NCBI RefSeq assembly: GCF_905475465.1
Contig: NC_062246.1
Span: 8,954,001-9,018,000, forward strand
Length of the DNA stretch: 64,000 nt
Direction of reading: 5' to 3'
From: Pieris napi
Taxonomy: Eukaryota > Arthropoda > Insecta > Lepidoptera > Pieridae
Part shown: in pieces, positions 33,232-43,766 of the stretch
How the letters are laid out: each line of letters opens with the position of its first letter
Numbering within the stretch: position 1 is the stretch's first letter
Program-made: the position numbers and the translations under genes
Notes under the pieces: generated by a model
What the model saw: the letters and a program-made list of their open reading frames with translations, nothing else
The model's database searches: none
Told to the model about the DNA's origin: nothing

Positions 33232-33424
33232 AGTGGAAATTGGCGGCCCACTTGAACGGTGGGTGGACGAGCTTAAAGAAGTTGCAGAAGATTGGGAGAA
33301 TCAAGATGGAGAGAGATGGAGGAGGCCTATATAAGATGTCCTTGGATAAATAAATTGTGTAAAATTTTAAGTGTCGCGATAAAGATGAATGTTTCAGGAA
33401 TAAATGAGGCTATATTATTATTAT
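33232..33424 (+). pseudogene. RTE-like LINE 3' end fragment
   Basis: The translation gives GGPLERWVDELKEVAEDWEN...RWRRPI, a decayed form of the RP..RW.DEL..VAG..W...A.DR..W...EEAY block that ends RTE-like ORF2 proteins (compare RGRPQKRWDDDI near the end of the element at 57426-60509). An ATT-rich tail follows. Severely 5' truncated. Confidence 0.6.
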
Positions 33425-33427
33425 AAT

Positions 33428-33665
33428 CTTGGCAATTACAGGCCATTGTCTCCTTAATTGTCATAGGTGCGACAGACAGCTCCACGTGCAGAGGCTGTTT
33501 CAGCGCAGGGGAATCAGTTACCCACGTAGTCCTGGAATGCGAGGCTGTGGCTAGCTAATGTACAGAAATCCTCGGAGTAGTGAGGTCGCTCCGTGAAGTC
33601 TGTGAAGAGCCCAGGAGACTTCTGTGCTCTTTCCTGGACTTTACCCACAATGGACCTAGTGAGTG
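33428..33665 (+). pseudogene. LINE remnant with Cys/His block
   Basis: The forward frame contains CRGCFSAGESVTHVVLECEA followed by a stop, then LREVCEEPRRLLCSFLDF. This fits the C..C....E...H.L..C block found downstream of reverse transcriptase or RNase H in R1/Jockey/I-type LINEs. It is more GC-rich than its surroundings. No intact domain remains. Confidence 0.5.
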
Positions 33666-34169
33666 TATTATTGCGGAAACTGAGTCCACCAGCCTTTAAC
33701 CTTTTTTATGGTCTTTATGGACTGTTTATGATTAAAATCCAAAAAATTTACGATTGCTCTAAATATTTTATTTATTTTGTGTGCAATATATAATTATAAC
33801 TTTGTTAATAATACACAATAGTTGTTTTAAGTTAAACCCTCTATCTATCAATATTATATTATTATTAAAAGAAGATAATTTAAAACCTATTTTTCTTATA
33901 TAACGATCACAACGGCTATACAAAGATTTCCAATATTCCCGTACTAGTGACTTATGAACTTCTTATCTGTGAATGACATGTTTTTATAACTTTTTTATGT
34001 TATGTAGCTAAAGACTGGTTATTTAATTGTAGTATTAGATGACGTTCGTTTTATGTAGAGGTTTTGAAAGCATATAATTCTAGCTAGCGCCTTAATATGA
34101 TTGTTTACTTAGACTTTTAGTAGATATACCAACATATGTACCAATTTGATATGCTACCCCTTTTTTTAT

Positions 34170-34322
34170 GTAATAGGAGGCCTTTAAAGAATTGGTACGC
34201 TCTTTTCTTGAAGGACTCTATGGCGAATTGGGTTGGAAATACTTCAGTGAGTAGCTGGTTCCACATAGAGGCGGAAAAAACTGCCTTAAGAAACGCTCAG
34301 TTGTGTAACGACGGACGGACCC
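34170..34322 (-). pseudogene. CR1-like LINE fragment
   Basis: The minus-strand sequence parallels 54955-55090: TERF.RQFFPPLCGTSY-type coding, then a block encoding SFKKRAYQFF. Truncated at both ends. A matching but shorter inverted piece lies at 28690-28755. Confidence 0.65.
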
Positions 34323-34633
34323 TATAGTGACTGTTCCCTTTTCCGGAATAAAGAACTAAATAGAACTATTTTTATATTTTTCTCTCCATTAAATCCTTCC
34401 CCAGCGTTCAAGGCATAAATAAAAAAACCGCGAATAGTTGCTGCTGTATTTGTATGCGTAATGTCCATAAAATCCACATACATAAAAAAAATAAAGTCAA
34501 TTTGAGCTATATATTAAAAGTGGAAAATGTCGTTTTTCTTTAAGTATTGCAAATGTAGATTCCTTTTTATTGACTGAGTACTACTTAAAATCGAATAGTC
34601 AATGTAATAATAAATGATACGGAATACTTACAG

Positions 34634-34801
34634 CGCCCTTTGCGATTCTGTAACTCACTTTTCGATAAACAATAAACTACAAGCTCCCACCTTATCAGAA
34701 TGCCAAATCATAAAATAACTGCCTCACGACTGATTTGAGAGCAACCGCCGATGCGAAAACCGCTGTGAGAGTACGAAAAGTGAGTTACAGAATCGCAAGG
34801 C
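34634..34801. mobile_element. palindromic MITE family, copy 2 of 4
   Basis: Same ends as the copy at 25881-26065 (TTGCGATTCTGTAACTCACT and its inverse). It is internally shorter and inverted relative to that copy, judged by the GATTTGAGAGCAACCGCCG interior. Confidence 0.8.
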
Positions 34802-35104
34802 TGTACCGTATTCGGAACTACACGAAAGCAGCAACATTATACGCTTTTAAAAAAATAAGTCGTATGAAAAATGTATGCTCTTGTGCTGTCTAATAATCTT
34901 GATATAGGTATATCAAGAATTTGGTATCATGAATCTACCATATTATGGTGTATGTGAAATTTAAGGACGAAAAAGGTTTATTTATACATTTCCTTTAAAC
35001 TTTCGGAACTAAGTTGTTTTTTGAATTTTTGTTTTAGCAATAGTTATATTTTGTAAGAATTTTAACAATTAAAATAATAAATAAAATTTTACCAAAGTTC
35101 CTAT

Positions 35105-35300
35105 CAACGAAATCTATACTACATATTATATAGAGGAAAGGTTTGATTTTTTGTTTGTTTGAAATGAATAGGCTCCGAAACTACTGGACCGATTTCAAAA
35201 ATTCTTTCACCGTTGGCAAGCTACACTATTCCCGAGAGACATAGGCTATGTTGCATTTTAAAAAAAATTGGGATGCTTACTAAAACTTGATTAATCTAAC
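35105..35300 (+). repeat. common insect interspersed repeat
   Basis: Contains GGCTCCGAAACTACTGGACC, GATTTCAAAAATTCTTTCAC and GAGAGACATAGGCTATGTTG in the order seen in an unclassified repeat I recall as widespread in insect genomes. A weaker relative (ATTTCATCAAAAGCGGTCCA) lies at 32490-32520. Class not assigned. Confidence 0.45.
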
Positions 35301-36964
35301 CCAAGGTGTAAAAATTAACAAAAAACTTCCTTCAATCGTGTGCGTTGCGAAAATATAATGATAAAACATAATGAAATGATAGAACATAATGATGTATTAA
35401 AATTTTTCAGGACACATCACTATCTATAAAAAATGTCGCGACAGCATGTCTCTATCTTTTATAGTTAAGTCACAATAAGCGCCCTTTTATTATTTTTTTT
35501 ATTTACATACCACCACTAGAAAAGGCTCTTTATTCGTACCTAGGTATTGATCCTTATCAAAATAATTACCAACGTTTCACATAAGCTACAATTTAATGGC
35601 ATAACCACCAAAAAAGCATGGTGGATTGGTGTTCTTCTGCCGTTTCTCTTGAATAGTTTACTACTATGTAATATAACAAAAGTCTTAGCCTCAGCAACGC
35701 TTAGCCGAGTCTACTAGTTGTTATATAAGCACAAACTTTTAGACAAATATATTATTTAAGACCAAGGTGTGACTTTGACTTTGACTGTGACTTTAGTATA
35801 TTAAAAGATTTCCAGGTAGGTGTGTAAAAGTCAATATTTTCCATATTCTTCCATGTCCTTGACAAATGAGCTAAAACCGGTGACGCCGTCATAATAGTAA
35901 TTCGTAACTTGAACTGAGAATAGGAAAATTATTTAATATTAAAATATACGTACAACAGCACTGATGGATTTCGAACAGCGCCATATTACGAATAATGTAA
36001 CTCAGAGTACTTCATTAAGCAAAATAAATTAAAATATAATCAGTCGATTAATTTCGTAATTTGTTTCACAATTCTTAAGATAAATTAATCTTTACTAATA
36101 ATAATTTAAAAAAACAAGGTTACAATACTATATAACGTTTTAAGCGTAACACAAATGTTAATTCAAAATCCAGTATAATCCAGGTCTGAAGACAGGAAAT
36201 ACACAATCGCACCACATTACTAACATTTAGGTCAATGACCGTTGACATTATTGTTTCACATCCATTGTCTTCGACATATGACGACGGGGACAAAGTAATC
36301 TATTTAATTGATAAAAAGATCATAAGTCCAGGAATGCTTTTTGTCAGTCTGTATTTAGTTGCTCTCACACATTAAACATTAAAATAAGGACAATCAGATA
36401 CTTATCAAAACATATATACCTGTGTAAATGACATAAGAACTTTAAAAGGCGCAGCGCTTCTTATCACAAATCTGAAAGTGATCAGCCTTCCTGTTTACTA
36501 CGTCATAGTAAGACAATGCCATATTTAGAGGGCTAGTGGCAACAAAGGAGTGGAGCCCAATAAAATGGAAAAAAAGTGCAGTCGAGCTTTCCAATAATTA
36601 ATTTACTGTGAAACCCCGACGCCTCGGAGCCAAGCCAGCCAGCGGGCTGATACATAAGTTACACTGCATATAGGCCATAATGCCATAAGGTCTCGGGTTT
36701 ATGGCAAAACTGTGCCTGCAGTCTGATCTTCCAATGACTATATCTAACCCGAAGTTTTTGTATAAAAGTAGTTCTCTTAATATCTGCTTACAATGCGCTT
36801 TACAAAAATTCATTTTTGAGATCCGAACAAGGGCGGATCCAGCTTTGGCGCCAGGAGGGGGTCACATAGTCGTGGTCAAGTCAAGAACTTATAATTTAAT
36901 TTTGATAACAATAGATACAAGTAAAAAGTAGGTATTTTATTAATGTACGTAAGTATTGCATACA

Positions 36965-37610
36965 GGTTGTTCCAACTAGTGACGTCAATATTTTTTTTTT
37001 AGATTCCTCACACCTGGAGGCATACGAAAATACCCCATGTATGCGCGATTTTTTGTAGTTTTCGAGTTATAATTTTTTTGTGTTTTTTGAATGTTTTCTG
37101 CCAGCGAGGTTTCAAAAATTCCTATCTTTTTTTGTTATACCTACAACAAAAAAGATATGAATTTTACAGATTTTTCTGTTAAATGATTGCCTTGAGGCTT
37201 AAATGATGTTCAAGTAAAAAAATCCCAGCTTATAAAATTTTGTTAAAGCTACTCAAAAAAGGTTTTAAAGTTAGAAGTTTAGTTTTTAGCTGGATTTGCC
37301 CAAACATTCGACTTCAATTTAAAAATACAAATAGAAGTTTCCATAGCTTCTGGCTAAGTTTAAAAACTCCACAGGGTTCTAAGCATAGAAAAATGGTACT
37401 TAATTGGTCTTTTTTTGTTGTAATCGGTGGATTTCTTTTTGGTGGATAGGCTAAAAATCATTGAAGCATTAAAAATGTTTTTTTTCGACCTTTATTATTC
37501 TTATGGTAAATTAAACTAAATAATGTGGTTTTTTAATTAATTTTAATTCCCGTAAAATAAATGTAGCTGTATGTAATTTATTGACGTCACTAGTTGGACC
37601 ACCCTGTATA
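36965..37610. mobile_element. Tc1/mariner-like MITE nested in hAT element
   Basis: The ends are about 30-bp inverted repeats: CAGGTTGTTCCAACTAGTGA at the left, CAGGGTGGTCCAACTAGTGA at the right when inverted, followed by CGTCAATA. TA flanks both sides. The interior is T-rich, with no transposase recognised. Superfamily inferred from TA. Confidence 0.72.
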
Positions 37611-37944
37611 CACGTACATATTACCATCTTCTCTTGAAGACATCCAGAGAAACACTATCACGTATTTTTTTTTTTAAGTGGAATCTCGGTGTTGGCCTTT
37701 AGGGCCTTTACAGCTCAGTTCGGGCTGTTTTGGCGAGCTTAGCTCGGCCTGACTATCACGTACAGAATGAGGCAGCCTATTTATATTACATAACCGTTGT
37801 GAATGATTTGTCATAGCAGCTAGAGGTATGTCGAGGGGTATTACGCTAAACTCCGCAAAAGTGAAGAGATGGTACGACAAAGGATTCCATCAAAGAAAAT
37901 AGAAACAGACAAAATACATATATTTTAATAACTAAATAAATTTT

Positions 37945-38133
37945 TCTGTAACGTGTTTTCCCGAAACGCGTTATTACGTCATTTACGTCAACGGATACGT
38001 TTTCATGAACGTGGAGAAGTGCCAGTCCGGTTAGGCGATCTTCAACCATTGAAGATCTTAGCCACGATTTAATTCTGCGCAACGTAGAGAAAGACCTTTC
38101 TGCTGTCGCTTTGCTGACAGGGTATCCAATTTT
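37945..38133 (-). pseudogene. hAT (ZMYM1-like) transposase C-terminal fragment
   Basis: The minus strand encodes KATAERSFSTLRRIKSWLRS followed by SMVEDRLTGLALLHVH. This is the hAT C-terminal dimerisation segment (ERSFS.LRRIK..LRS.M...RL..LALL.IH). The DDE region and zinc finger are missing, so it cannot catalyse transposition. It lies in correct orientation inside the element bounded by hAT terminal repeats. Confidence 0.85.
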
Positions 38134-38518
38134 CCTATATTAGGATACATATTGATGTCACAATTTAAAATAAGACTATGTTATGATATGTTGAAGTTTG
38201 AGGTAAGGTCTAGCTAGACGTTTCATAGTCGACAAGCGCGCGCAAGTGTGGCGCGGAAAATTCAAATTCGATGCGTTCGTTCCCAAACGTTTGCACTCAT
38301 ACAAAGTTATTATATTAAATTAAATTAATTAAATATTGAAGGTATGTAGTTACATATAATCTGTATGGTGACAAATTTATATATAAAATATATACATATG
38401 TTCAATTAGTGGTCCACCTCAGTCCTGCTCAGGGGGGGGTCATGACCCCCATGACCCCCCCCCTGGATCCGCCGTTGGATCCGAATCGCTGTCGGCTAGT
38501 GGAAACTGCAGAGTAATA

Positions 38519-40518
38519 GACCACAAGCCCATGAACAAAAAATACCTGTGAAATGACCCAACCTGAATTACGCTTAGAAGGCTGTTACTATATCTGAAAA
38601 TAGCTCTGAGCACTATGCCGTCATTTCTAAGCGGTACATGTGAGTACGTGAGTGAATGGACTTTCTCAGGTACAATGGGGGAATTTCGACTAATTATTAA
38701 TGTACGGCTTTGTTATAAGTGTATAGATGATTAAAAATAAATGTCGAAAAACCTAGTGCCGTACAAAAGTGATGGTGCCGGAAGTCGGTGCAAATTTTTA
38801 ATTCGACGACAGTTGCAGAAGCAATATAGGTCATTTATTACTGTACGGCATTTGTGTGATTCCTTTTGGACACATATACAGATACTTTACCCGTAAACGC
38901 CGTACATATTCCCAGCGGAGCGGTCGAAAGCCAAGGGTCGCAACATATGTCTGATTAGAATATAGGTGATGATGATATGAAACAACATAAAATTAAATGA
39001 TCTTGAGAGTACTTCACAAATAGATAACATTTTCCAACATGCCGTACATTTTTTGTGGAACACATAGGTGTATGGGGTAAATTACTTTCCTCAGAAAAGA
39101 GTCATTTTCCGGTGACTTTTATCTGTACGGCAATAACACAGGTTATTAATACTTTAGACAATCTTCAATAAAAGATAAATGCCGTACACTTTCGATAGTC
39201 CGCTACCACCGCCTACCAATACAGGGCGTCCCGTAGTTATGGGAAATGAAGGGAAAGTACCTTAAATATCGTAGATAGAGTATTTTACTAAAAGAAGACT
39301 TTATGTTATTTTTAAAAGTTATTAATTCTGCATTCAAAGATTTTTTAAAAATTACTTGCCTCGTCTGGGAATTGAACCGACTTAAATGTAAAAAAAACAC
39401 CCCTACTTTTATGATGCCAATCGAAAGAATGGCCAAAAACTAATAACTCTTCTTAATTCAAAACTTAAAAGACGCCCTGTATTATATTTTTATTTTTGTT
39501 AAAAATATTTTTCCTTTACCTCTCTCTGCTGTTACGATAAGGCTGTAAATATATTTTACAGCCTTATGGTAGTATACTCAGATATGTACAGTTATTAATG
39601 ACCTTAAGGGACACCTCAAACGTCGTCGAAGTTTTTATCAGCTGTAAAGAATAATCTGGAGTAAAATGTACGGCATCTGGTTTTTTTTGTTTATTTATAT
39701 TTGTTACATATAAAATAACAATAATCTTTGAAAATCTTACTCCCCCTATTACTCTAGGAGCATTTAAAAAGTCATCTAAATTTCGGAAATTTCATATATT
39801 TTTTATCATAATATTTTTATTTGTTACCATTTATAATGAACGGCTATAATGTACAACGGTAATATTTAGTAACATTATGTAAAAAAACAAGTTGCCGTAC
39901 ATTATTCTATGATCTTACAGCAGTAAGAACTTGGTAAATCCTGAAATTTCGATAAATATTTAATTACACAAATATTAACTATAATATTTGGACGGCATAA
40001 TTATAAAACATTATTGTCCGTGTTAAATAATATTTTGAACATGTTGCCGTACATTTTACAATGACCTTAGGGTATATGGGTGTAGGGGTAGGGTTCCGAC
40101 CCTTGGCTTTCGACCGCTCCGCTGGAAATATGTACGGCGTTTACGGGTAAAGTATCTGTATATGTGTCCAAAAGGAATCACACAAATGCCGTACAGTAAT
40201 AAATGACCTATATTGCTTCTGCAACTGTCGTCGAATTAAAAATTTGCACCGACTTCCGGCACCATCACTTTTGTACGGCACTAGGTTTTTCGACATTTAT
40301 TTTTAATCATCTATACACTTATAACAAAGCCGTACATTAATAATTAGTCGAAATTCCCCCATTGTACATGAGAAAGTCCATTCACTCACGTACTCACATG
40401 TACCGCTCAGAAATGACGGCATAGTGCTCAGAGCTATTTTCAGATATAGTAACAACCTTCTAAGCGTAATTCAGGTTGGGTCATTTCACAGGTATTTTTT
40501 GTTCATGGGCTTGTGGTC
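38519..40518. mobile_element. octamer-lattice foldback element, copy 1
   Basis: Two arms of about 425 bp (38519-38942 and 40098-40518) are nearly perfect inverses, starting GACCACAAGCCCATGAAC, with TA on both flanks. The octamer TGTACGGC or its complement occurs 14 times: 38701, 38758, 38842, 38899, 39041, 39124, 39181, 39667, 39894, 40046, 40131, 40188, 40272 and 40329. Neighbouring sites in the left half repeat at 141 bp with a constant 57-bp offset between orientations. No protein is encoded. A smaller foldback element sits at 39222-39479. TA flanks suggest a Tc1/mariner-type mover; the octamers may be transposase-binding sites (inference). Confidence 0.85.
39222..39479. mobile_element. 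inner foldback element, one arm lost
   Basis: It starts CAGGGCGTCCCGTAGTTATG after TA and ends GACGCCCTG before TA. Compared with the same insertion in copy 2 (52397-52978), the whole left arm is present, but all except about the last nine bases of the right arm is missing. It occupies the same site in the host element in both copies. Confidence 0.8.
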
Positions 40519-40520
40519 TA

Positions 40521-42060
40521 TAAACTGTGGTCTCAAAACCATTACTATTTAAAAATATATCAAAAAAATGGAATGTATTTGAATGTGTGTGTCTTTTAAG
40601 TGACTCGTATATTTTTTTGCGAATATGATGAATTCTGTATATTTAATTATATATTTAATTTTAGAATATATATTCTATTTATCCATTATAATATATAATT
40701 AATATGTAAGTTTGTCAGGTACGCCTTTACATCTTAAACGTTAGATCGATTCTACATTTGGTATAGAGAATAAAGAACAAAAGTAACCAACATCATAATT
40801 TATTTAACATCGAGTATTACACGTGCGTAAAACTAATATCACATATATTTGGACGTTCACATACATTTAATACAAAGTACAAACATCTTATATTACATCA
40901 CTCTTTAATCTAAAACCTATTAACCACTATATTAAAAATACTATGATATTTGTTTTTCATTCTGTTAATACATCCTTTAAAATATTTGTATAAAAATTTA
41001 GTTTTGTCAATAACCACTAGAGGCGCTGTAATACATTTCATGTGTGACGCAATTGTTTTGACGGTTTATCTTTAATACTTCTTCAAGAACATTTGACAGC
41101 TCAAAATAATTGGAAGGATTTCTAATTACGTCACTTGGAATTATTAAAAGCGTCCATTAATAATTATGAAGGAGATTTATAATAAAAAAAATAATCGGCT
41201 CTAAAAAATTTTATACATCAAGGTTATAGTCAAAATTTAAAAACATCGTTCACCTCTTCAAATAAATATCTTAAACACCAGGAATTTACCACATAGTTAC
41301 CCCAATTCGACATTACACACACTTTAATAATGTACTAATTAGTAAAAAAAAGTTTATATTTAAATGTGTAAAGTTCGTGTAACTCTAAAGGTTTTACATA
41401 TTATTGTTTTAAAGACCAGGGGCTTGAGACGAAATCCCTTAGCGTCAAGTGTGACCAACTAACACCAAACGAATTTGTATGGAAAAGGTCACGTGACAAA
41501 GAGTGAGCTAATGTTTTTTTATACAAATTCCTTTGGTAGTAGTGAAACACGCCTGTCGTAAAGTTATTTTGTCAAACGCTCTTAGCCAAAAACACTTCGC
41601 GACAAGCGTTGCTGACGCCTAGCAATTTTGTAATGTTTTAGGTCCAACATCTACGACTGCCTACGACACATATATACAGAAAACAGTTTGAAATGGTTTT
41701 TCTTCTGGCCTTGTCCTCTTTTTGAAACACATGTTTATCGAGATTCTTTTTGTGCTAAAATTAATGCTTTACAAAGTCTAATATTACTTATCTTTTATCG
41801 CATAATATTTTTAGTAACAATATTTGTACCTACAGTAAATATACATAGAACTGGTCCAACCATTATAACCCAAAAATAAAAACAATTATTTTCTAAATAT
41901 GCGACATAATTATTACGTATTGGACCCGATTTAATGCTTACTTTACATATTCACGATCATTTTAATAAATTAACTTACAGTAATTTACGAAAGACTATAC
42001 ACTGACAACATATATTACAAATATATCAAATGTTTTGAAGGACGTTATGAAATTACGTGT
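40521..42060. other. AT-rich intergenic DNA with one MITE-like repeat
   Basis: Apart from the repeat at 41425-41600, I see no gene or RNA. Several TA-rich tracts (40640-40700) are present. It lies between the CD36-family gene and the anoctamin gene, both on the minus strand, and could include the distal 3' flank of the latter. Confidence 0.45.
41425..41600. repeat. MITE-like repeat with GGGGCTTGAGAC end, copy 2 of 3
   Basis: Starts GGGGCTTGAGACGAAATCCC and includes GGTCACGTGAC, ACAAATTCCTTTGGTAGTAG and CACGCCTGTCG. Counterparts are at 44815-44925 and 8540-8690. Confidence 0.5.
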
Positions 42061-43399
42061 GTACCTCATTGATATACAAAAAACCCAAGATGCACACTCA
42101 ACGTCAAAAAAACGTCCTCAAAAAATGAGCGCAACATTCTAAATTGTGCGCTCATTTCAAATAGTCTCGCGTCTAATAAGTGGAGTCGATGTTATTTATT
42201 TGTGTTTTTTTTTATAAATAAATTTATGTACTTTTGAACTGTTTTGTGTGTAGTTTTTGAAAAATATATTTACGCTATATAAAGTGTAGGTCAGGAGGTA
42301 GCCAATTTAACATTTTTTTTTATAATTTAAAGAAAAACTTTTTAACCGGATTAAAGTTATGTATTATTATAAATTTACAACTATTTAACATCCAACACCT
42401 TTTGTCTTCAGTCACCGTGACCCTGGTGACTCTGGAGGGAGCTGTTTTGCCAAAACGGACTACAGCGAAATATTTAGGCATGCACCTGGACAAACGCCTG
42501 ACTTGGCAAGACCATATAAAAGCCAAGAAGGAGCATGCTATTGGTAGGCTTCGCAGCATGAACTGGCTATTAGGTAGAAATGCGGCACTCAGTTTGGACG
42601 ATAAACTTCTCATCTACAAAACTGTAATTAAACCAATATGGTTCTATGGGATACAGCTCTGGGGGTCAGCAAGCCGCTCTAATATCGAAATCCTGCAGTG
42701 GCTACAAAACAAAACACTGCGAAATATGAGCGGTGCGCTGTGGTTAACACGAAATACTGAAGTCCATAAATATTTGGGAATTGCCACTGTCGAGGAAGAC
42801 ATTAAAAGATCAACCGTGCGATACAAAATGAGACTTCAGCAACACGTCAATCCCCTAGCTTCGGGCCTCTTGGAAACGACGGACAGTGTGTATCGGCTAA
42901 AAAGGGCGAAACTTGCCGCAGTCTGACAGTTAACAAATTACGGAGGGAATAAAGATTGTTGGATTTGCGTTCCCTAATTGCCATCATTTCCCATAAAATC
43001 TGATAAAAGCCAAGAGGCTGATTGCAGATGGATTAAGAATTATAAAAAAAAAGTCACCGTGACCACGCACGCTGTAAAGCACCCGAAAAATCGGATAAAT
43101 TTAAAATTATGTTAAATAGTTGTAAATAAAAAAGTCATGTTCGACTCCACTCAATACCTAGTCCTACCGACCACGGTCGGTCGTAAAATTTTATTGCTTT
43201 AAGTACGTATACACTGAGTTGTAATAACAACTTTAAGCAATTCGCGTAAGGTTGATTTTGCAATAATATATGCTTGTAACATATACTGTTATAAACATAC
43301 TGTTATAGAAAGGGACAGAAATAGTGTTTCGGGACACTTTCGAGCGTTACTTTTATTCGAGACTGTGCATCTTGGGTTTTTTGTATATCAATGGTGTAC
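42061..43399. mobile_element. foldback element split by a retrotransposon
   Basis: Outer arms: 42061-42095 pairs with 43363-43399 around ATTGATATACAAAAAACCCA. Inner arms: 42371-42391 pairs with about 43108-43130 around TTTACAACTATTTAACAT. A weaker pair lies between (GTGGAGTCGATG and its inverse). The loop is occupied by a 5'-truncated Jockey-type insert (42423-43051). Without that insert the element would be about 0.7 kb. Family unknown. Confidence 0.65.
42423..43051 (+). pseudogene. Jockey-type LINE, 5' truncated
   Basis: The open frame ending at 42926 encodes the C-terminal part of a Jockey-like reverse transcriptase: KYLGMHLDKRLTWQDHIKAK, KLLIYKTVIKPIWFYGIQLW, IEILQWLQNKTLRNM and HKYLGIATVEEDI. 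The catalytic FADD core is absent. A short 3' UTR ends in A8. The insert is flanked by a 13-bp perfect duplication AGTCACCGTGACC (42410-42422 and 43052-43064), direct evidence of target-primed insertion. The ATG at 42402 lies in flanking DNA and is not a real start. Confidence 0.85.
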
Positions 43400-43728
43400 C
43401 TTTCTCAAAATACTGATTAATATTAAACATCAGTTGTCAACTGTCATTCTATCAAATTTCATCATCAGTCTGTTATCTGTGGTGAAGATGGGCGTTGTGC
43501 GACCGCAACGTGCGCGTCAAGGCCGTCTGAAGCGCGGGAAGTGCGTCTCATCCACGGACCTTGGCGTTCTAAAAGAAATAAAGTTTTTTTGAGTACAGTA
43601 GCGGCCAATATTACACAACAGCATATATCATCTCTGCTTCATGGACGATTGTTTTAGAAATTAAAATCCGACTTCTACAAATTTATCCGAAACAACTATT
43701 GTTATCGCCGGTATGTGTAGAGTGTTTC

Positions 43729-43738
43729 TTTATTTATT
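43729..43738 (-). terminator. poly(A) signal of the anoctamin gene
   Basis: On the minus strand two overlapping AATAAA hexamers (AATAAATAAA) lie about 30 bases after the anoctamin stop codon. They are the only such signal close to the stop, implying a short 3' UTR. Confidence 0.6.
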
Positions 43739-43766
43739 GTTGAAACTGTGAATCTACTCTCTCTTT

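Larger units (their letters stand above)
36828..38477 (-). mobile_element. hAT transposon, internally rearranged
   Basis: Terminal repeats CAAGGGCGGATCCAG (left) and CAACGGCGGATCCAG (right, inverted) are flanked by a perfect 8-bp duplication GATCCGAA (36820-36827 and 38478-38485). The interior keeps only the C-terminal end of a ZMYM1-like hAT transposase on the minus strand. A second element is nested at 36965-37610. Overall 1650 bp, non-autonomous. Confidence 0.88.

Noticed and set aside
39203..39436. 77-codon minus-strand frame, and its mirror at 52863-53048
   Set aside because: Both lie wholly in the arms of the non-coding inner foldback element.
43365..43592. 75-codon plus-strand frame ending MGVVRPQRARQGRLKRGK... 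with AATAAA after it
   Set aside because: The basic stretch suggested a ribosomal-protein retrocopy, but I could not match it convincingly to any one. The first half is inside the foldback end. Left unannotated as coding.
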